A stretch of 64,000 nucleotides of DNA, from NCBI GenBank assembly GCA_017399685.1, contig JAFQBM010000008.1:1-64000 (forward strand). Direction: 5' to 3'. This stretch comes from Lachnospiraceae bacterium. GTDB lineage: Bacteria > Bacillota > Clostridia > Lachnospirales > Lachnospiraceae. A program made the translations under genes and the position numbers. The notes below the pieces were generated by a model. The model saw only the letters and a list, made by a program, of their open reading frames with translations. It ran no database searches and had not been told where the DNA came from. Shown in pieces: positions 62,568 to 64,000 of this stretch. Positions within the stretch are counted from its first letter, which is position 1. Each line of letters opens with the position of its first letter.

Positions 62568-62825
62568 TCAGCTTCGAATCTCTGTCACTTTATATCCTGC
62601 TTCTTCCACAGCTTTTCGAAGCTGTTCTTCGCTTACTTCTTTTTCTAAAGAAACAATGGCTTCTTTCTTTTTCAGGTTTACTTTTGCTCCACTTTTTATC
62701 ACAAAATTACGGCATACTTTTTTTACCCACCGTATGAAGGCAAATAAAATGAATGCAGATATCATTGCCGGAACCAGTACATTGTAGTTTCCATTTAATT
62801 CAGCTACCATTAATATAGCATTCAT
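62568..62825 (-). CDS. membrane-anchored HMA-like protein lacking the metal-binding motif
   Basis: About 85 aa. One transmembrane helix (VPAMISAFILFAFIRW), then only the second half of a heavy-metal-associated fold: AKVNLKKKEAIVSLEKEVSE and LRKAVEEAGYKVTEI. The GMxCxxC loop and first helix are missing, so it cannot bind metal in the usual way. AGGAGGG precedes the ATG at 62825. A GTTAG-N6-CTAAC site is 62 nt upstream. Confidence 0.75.
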   Translation of the reverse strand: MNAILMVAELNGNYNVLVPAMISAFILFAFIRWVKKVCRNFVIKSGAKVNLKKKEAIVSLEKEVSEEQLRKAVEEAGYKVTEIRS

Positions 62826-62886
62826 ATGAATCCCTCCTAGCTTTTTATATATTACTAACATATCCTTTTTGACTGTTATTGTTCCA

Positions 62887-62902
62887 GTTAGTCATAACTA
62901 AC
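62887..62902. promoter_or_regulatory. GTTAG-N6-CTAAC palindrome (HMA-like gene)
   Basis: GTTAGTCATAACTAAC, 62 nt before the HMA-like start. The rest of the 62826-63224 gap is very AT-rich, with the box at 63113. Confidence 0.62.
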
Positions 62903-63112
62903 TTCTATATTTATTATATCTGTAATCCATTCCGTTGTCAATCGGTTTCTTATTTTTTTTGTCAATCATATAACAAACCATAATATTATGAAATATATTT
63001 ATTTTTTATTAAAACCTTCTCATTCCGAAATAGTCCAAATATCTATAACCCATATTTTATAAGGCTTCTCACATTTTTATCCCAATATTTACGATACCTT
63101 TTTCATCTTTCT

Positions 63113-63142
63113 AAATAATAATCATTATTATTTATCTTGACA
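63113..63142 (+). promoter_or_regulatory. Fur/PerR-type box and -35 of the peroxiredoxin gene
   Basis: A perfect inverted repeat AAATAATAAT-C-ATTATTATTT (63113-63133) resembles PerR/Fur boxes. TTGACA follows at 63137-63142; the -10 is unclear (TAATGT at a 17-nt or TATAAA at a 22-nt spacing). Peroxide control of ahpC by PerR is well known in Firmicutes. Confidence 0.55.
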
Positions 63143-63224
63143 AATTATTTTCTCTTTGTTAATGTATAAACTGTAAAAAAAAACAAATACTAAATCACAA
63201 TGTTGTTGAAAGGAGATTAATATT

Positions 63225-63788
63225 ATGTCAATGATTAACAAAGAAATTAGCGATTTTACAGTACAGGCATTTCATAATAATGAATTTAAAACAATGAAAA
63301 AAGAGGATGTTCTTGGTAAATGGAGTGTATTCTTCTTCTACCCTGCAGACTTTACCTTTATTTGTCCTACCGAATTAGAAGACCTTGCAAATAAATACGA
63401 AGAGTTTAAGGCACTGGGTTGCGAAATTTATTCTGTATCTACAGACAGCCACTTCGTTCACAAAGCATGGCATGATGCTTCTGACAGAATTAAGAAAATC
63501 AATTACCCTATGCTTGCAGACCCAACCCATGCCCTTGCAAAAGATTTTGAAGTATTAATTGAATCTGATGGTATGGCAGAACGTGGTACTTTCATTGTAA
63601 ATCCAGCAGGAAACATCGTTGGTTACGAAGTAACTGCCGGAAATGTAGGCCGTAACGCAGATGAACTTTTACGTAAAGTTCAGGCCTGCCAGTTCGTAGC
63701 AGAACATGGGGATGAGGTATGCCCGGCAAAATGGCAACCAGGTGCTGAAACTTTAAAACCAAGTCTTGATCTTGTAGGGTTACTGTAA
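63225..63788 (+). CDS. ahpC: peroxiredoxin AhpC
   Basis: A 187-aa typical 2-Cys peroxiredoxin: peroxidatic Cys47 in [15 protein letters not shown], resolving Cys166 in [12 protein letters not shown], and the [10 protein letters not shown] region. It reduces H2O2 and alkyl hydroperoxides. AAAGGAG lies before the ATG. It overlaps the following reductase start (TAATG). Confidence 0.96.
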   Translation: MSMINKEISDFTVQAFHNNEFKTMKKEDVLGKWSVFFFYPADFTFICPTELEDLANKYEEFKALGCEIYSVSTDSHFVHKAWHDASDRIKKINYPMLADPTHALAKDFEVLIESDGMAERGTFIVNPAGNIVGYEVTAGNVGRNADELLRKVQACQFVAEHGDEVCPAKWQPGAETLKPSLDLVGLL

Positions 63789-64000
63789 TGGAGCGCCCTA
63801 TTAACATCAATAAGGAGAGGTTTTATGACGTGATTATCGTCGGTGGTGGTCCTGCGGGACTTACCGCCGCCCTCTATCTGGCCAGAGCCCGTTACCGTGT
63901 ACTGGTAATGGAGAAAGACCATTTCGGCGGACAGATTACCATCACTTCCGAAATCGTAAATTATCCCGGTGTTCATAAAACCAGTGGAAAAGAACTGACA
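63788..64000 (+). CDS. thioredoxin reductase/AhpF-like flavoprotein, N-terminal part
   Basis: The first 71 codons, running off the right edge. It has the FAD-binding motif [20 protein letters not shown] and [20 protein letters not shown], as in thioredoxin reductase and the C-terminal half of AhpF. There is no AhpF N-terminal thioredoxin-fold domain, so it is a TrxR-type reductase, probably supplying electrons to AhpC. The ATG overlaps the ahpC stop; a GTG at 63830 behind AAGGAG is an alternative start. Confidence 0.88.
   Translation, partial: MERPININKERFYDVIIVGGGPAGLTAALYLARARYRVLVMEKDHFGGQITITSEIVNYPGVHKTSGKELT

Noticed and set aside
1-64000. tRNA, rRNA, prophage, integrase or transposase genes
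   Set aside because: Looked for on both strands by motif and ORF content; none seen. Very short or diverged RNA genes could be missed without a covariance search.

Overview
The window looks like the chromosome of a low-GC, Gram-positive anaerobe of the Clostridia, most likely Lachnospiraceae. The evidence is strong GGAGG ribosome binding sites, AT-rich promoters, a FeoB-associated Cys-rich protein, choline-binding-type wall repeats, a short-type DXS, SdpR/SdpI and repeated TetR/ABC modules. No rRNA, tRNA, CRISPR array, transposase or prophage was seen.

Layout. 1-5.8 kb: the start of a secreted protein, a MATE exporter, and a DUF2339-like membrane protein followed directly by an amidase. 5.9-10.4 kb: two secreted proteins (transglutaminase-like and GH5) that share the same Cys-rich and wall-binding C-terminal modules. 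10.6-19.6 kb: a leftward surface-polysaccharide operon (Wzm/Wzt-like exporter, methyltransferase-GT2-GT2 fusion, DUF2142, GT2, DUF2304). 19.8-23.8 kb: an O-acetylhomoserine sulfhydrylase and a tyrosine-phenol-lyase/tryptophanase-type enzyme with a divergent LysR regulator. 23.9-34.8 kb: an ABC-2 exporter, a class III Fic protein, a C39-like protein, a two-component system, a dxs gene interrupted by one in-frame TAG, and an sdpRI-yhfC operon whose promoter overlaps a perfect 46-bp palindrome. 35-41.2 kb: an AAA-ATPase/nuclease-like gene, a small coiled-coil gene framed by 21-bp inverted repeats, an HTH relic, a HisD-like gene and an AbiE-type toxin-antitoxin pair. 41.2-50.9 kb: AAC(3)-like, MATE, a broken BceA-like ATPase, an M13 peptidase lipoprotein, a 54-aa peptide, an ABC-2 exporter with a TetR regulator, and a second coiled-coil cassette. 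50.9-54.2 kb: fur-like gene, feoB-associated gene, feoB and feoA. 54.3-61 kb: a decayed accessory region with fragments of ABC exporters, an esterase and a frameshifted membrane gene, among intact XRE, DUF5067, TetR and ATC-hydrolase-like genes. 61-64 kb: a small toxin locus, a ZIP transporter, an HMA-like protein lacking its CXXC motif, and an ahpC/thioredoxin-reductase-like pair.

The most notable unlisted structures are as follows. (1) There are two compact loci with type I toxin-antitoxin architecture (56.7-57.0 kb and 61.2-61.5 kb). Each encodes a 27-29 aa hydrophobic peptide, has a convergent antisense promoter and shared terminator, and has 5'/3' complementarity in the toxin mRNA. (2) A palindrome GTTAG-N6-CTAAC recurs upstream of feoA, feoB, an ABC operon, two decayed ABC genes and the HMA gene, and suggests a metal-responsive regulon. 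(3) Two dispersed repeat families occur: 21-bp-TIR cassettes carrying coiled-coil ORFs, and AGGTAATTGCGAAAC-ended palindromes. All functional calls rest on reading motifs by eye; no database search was run.
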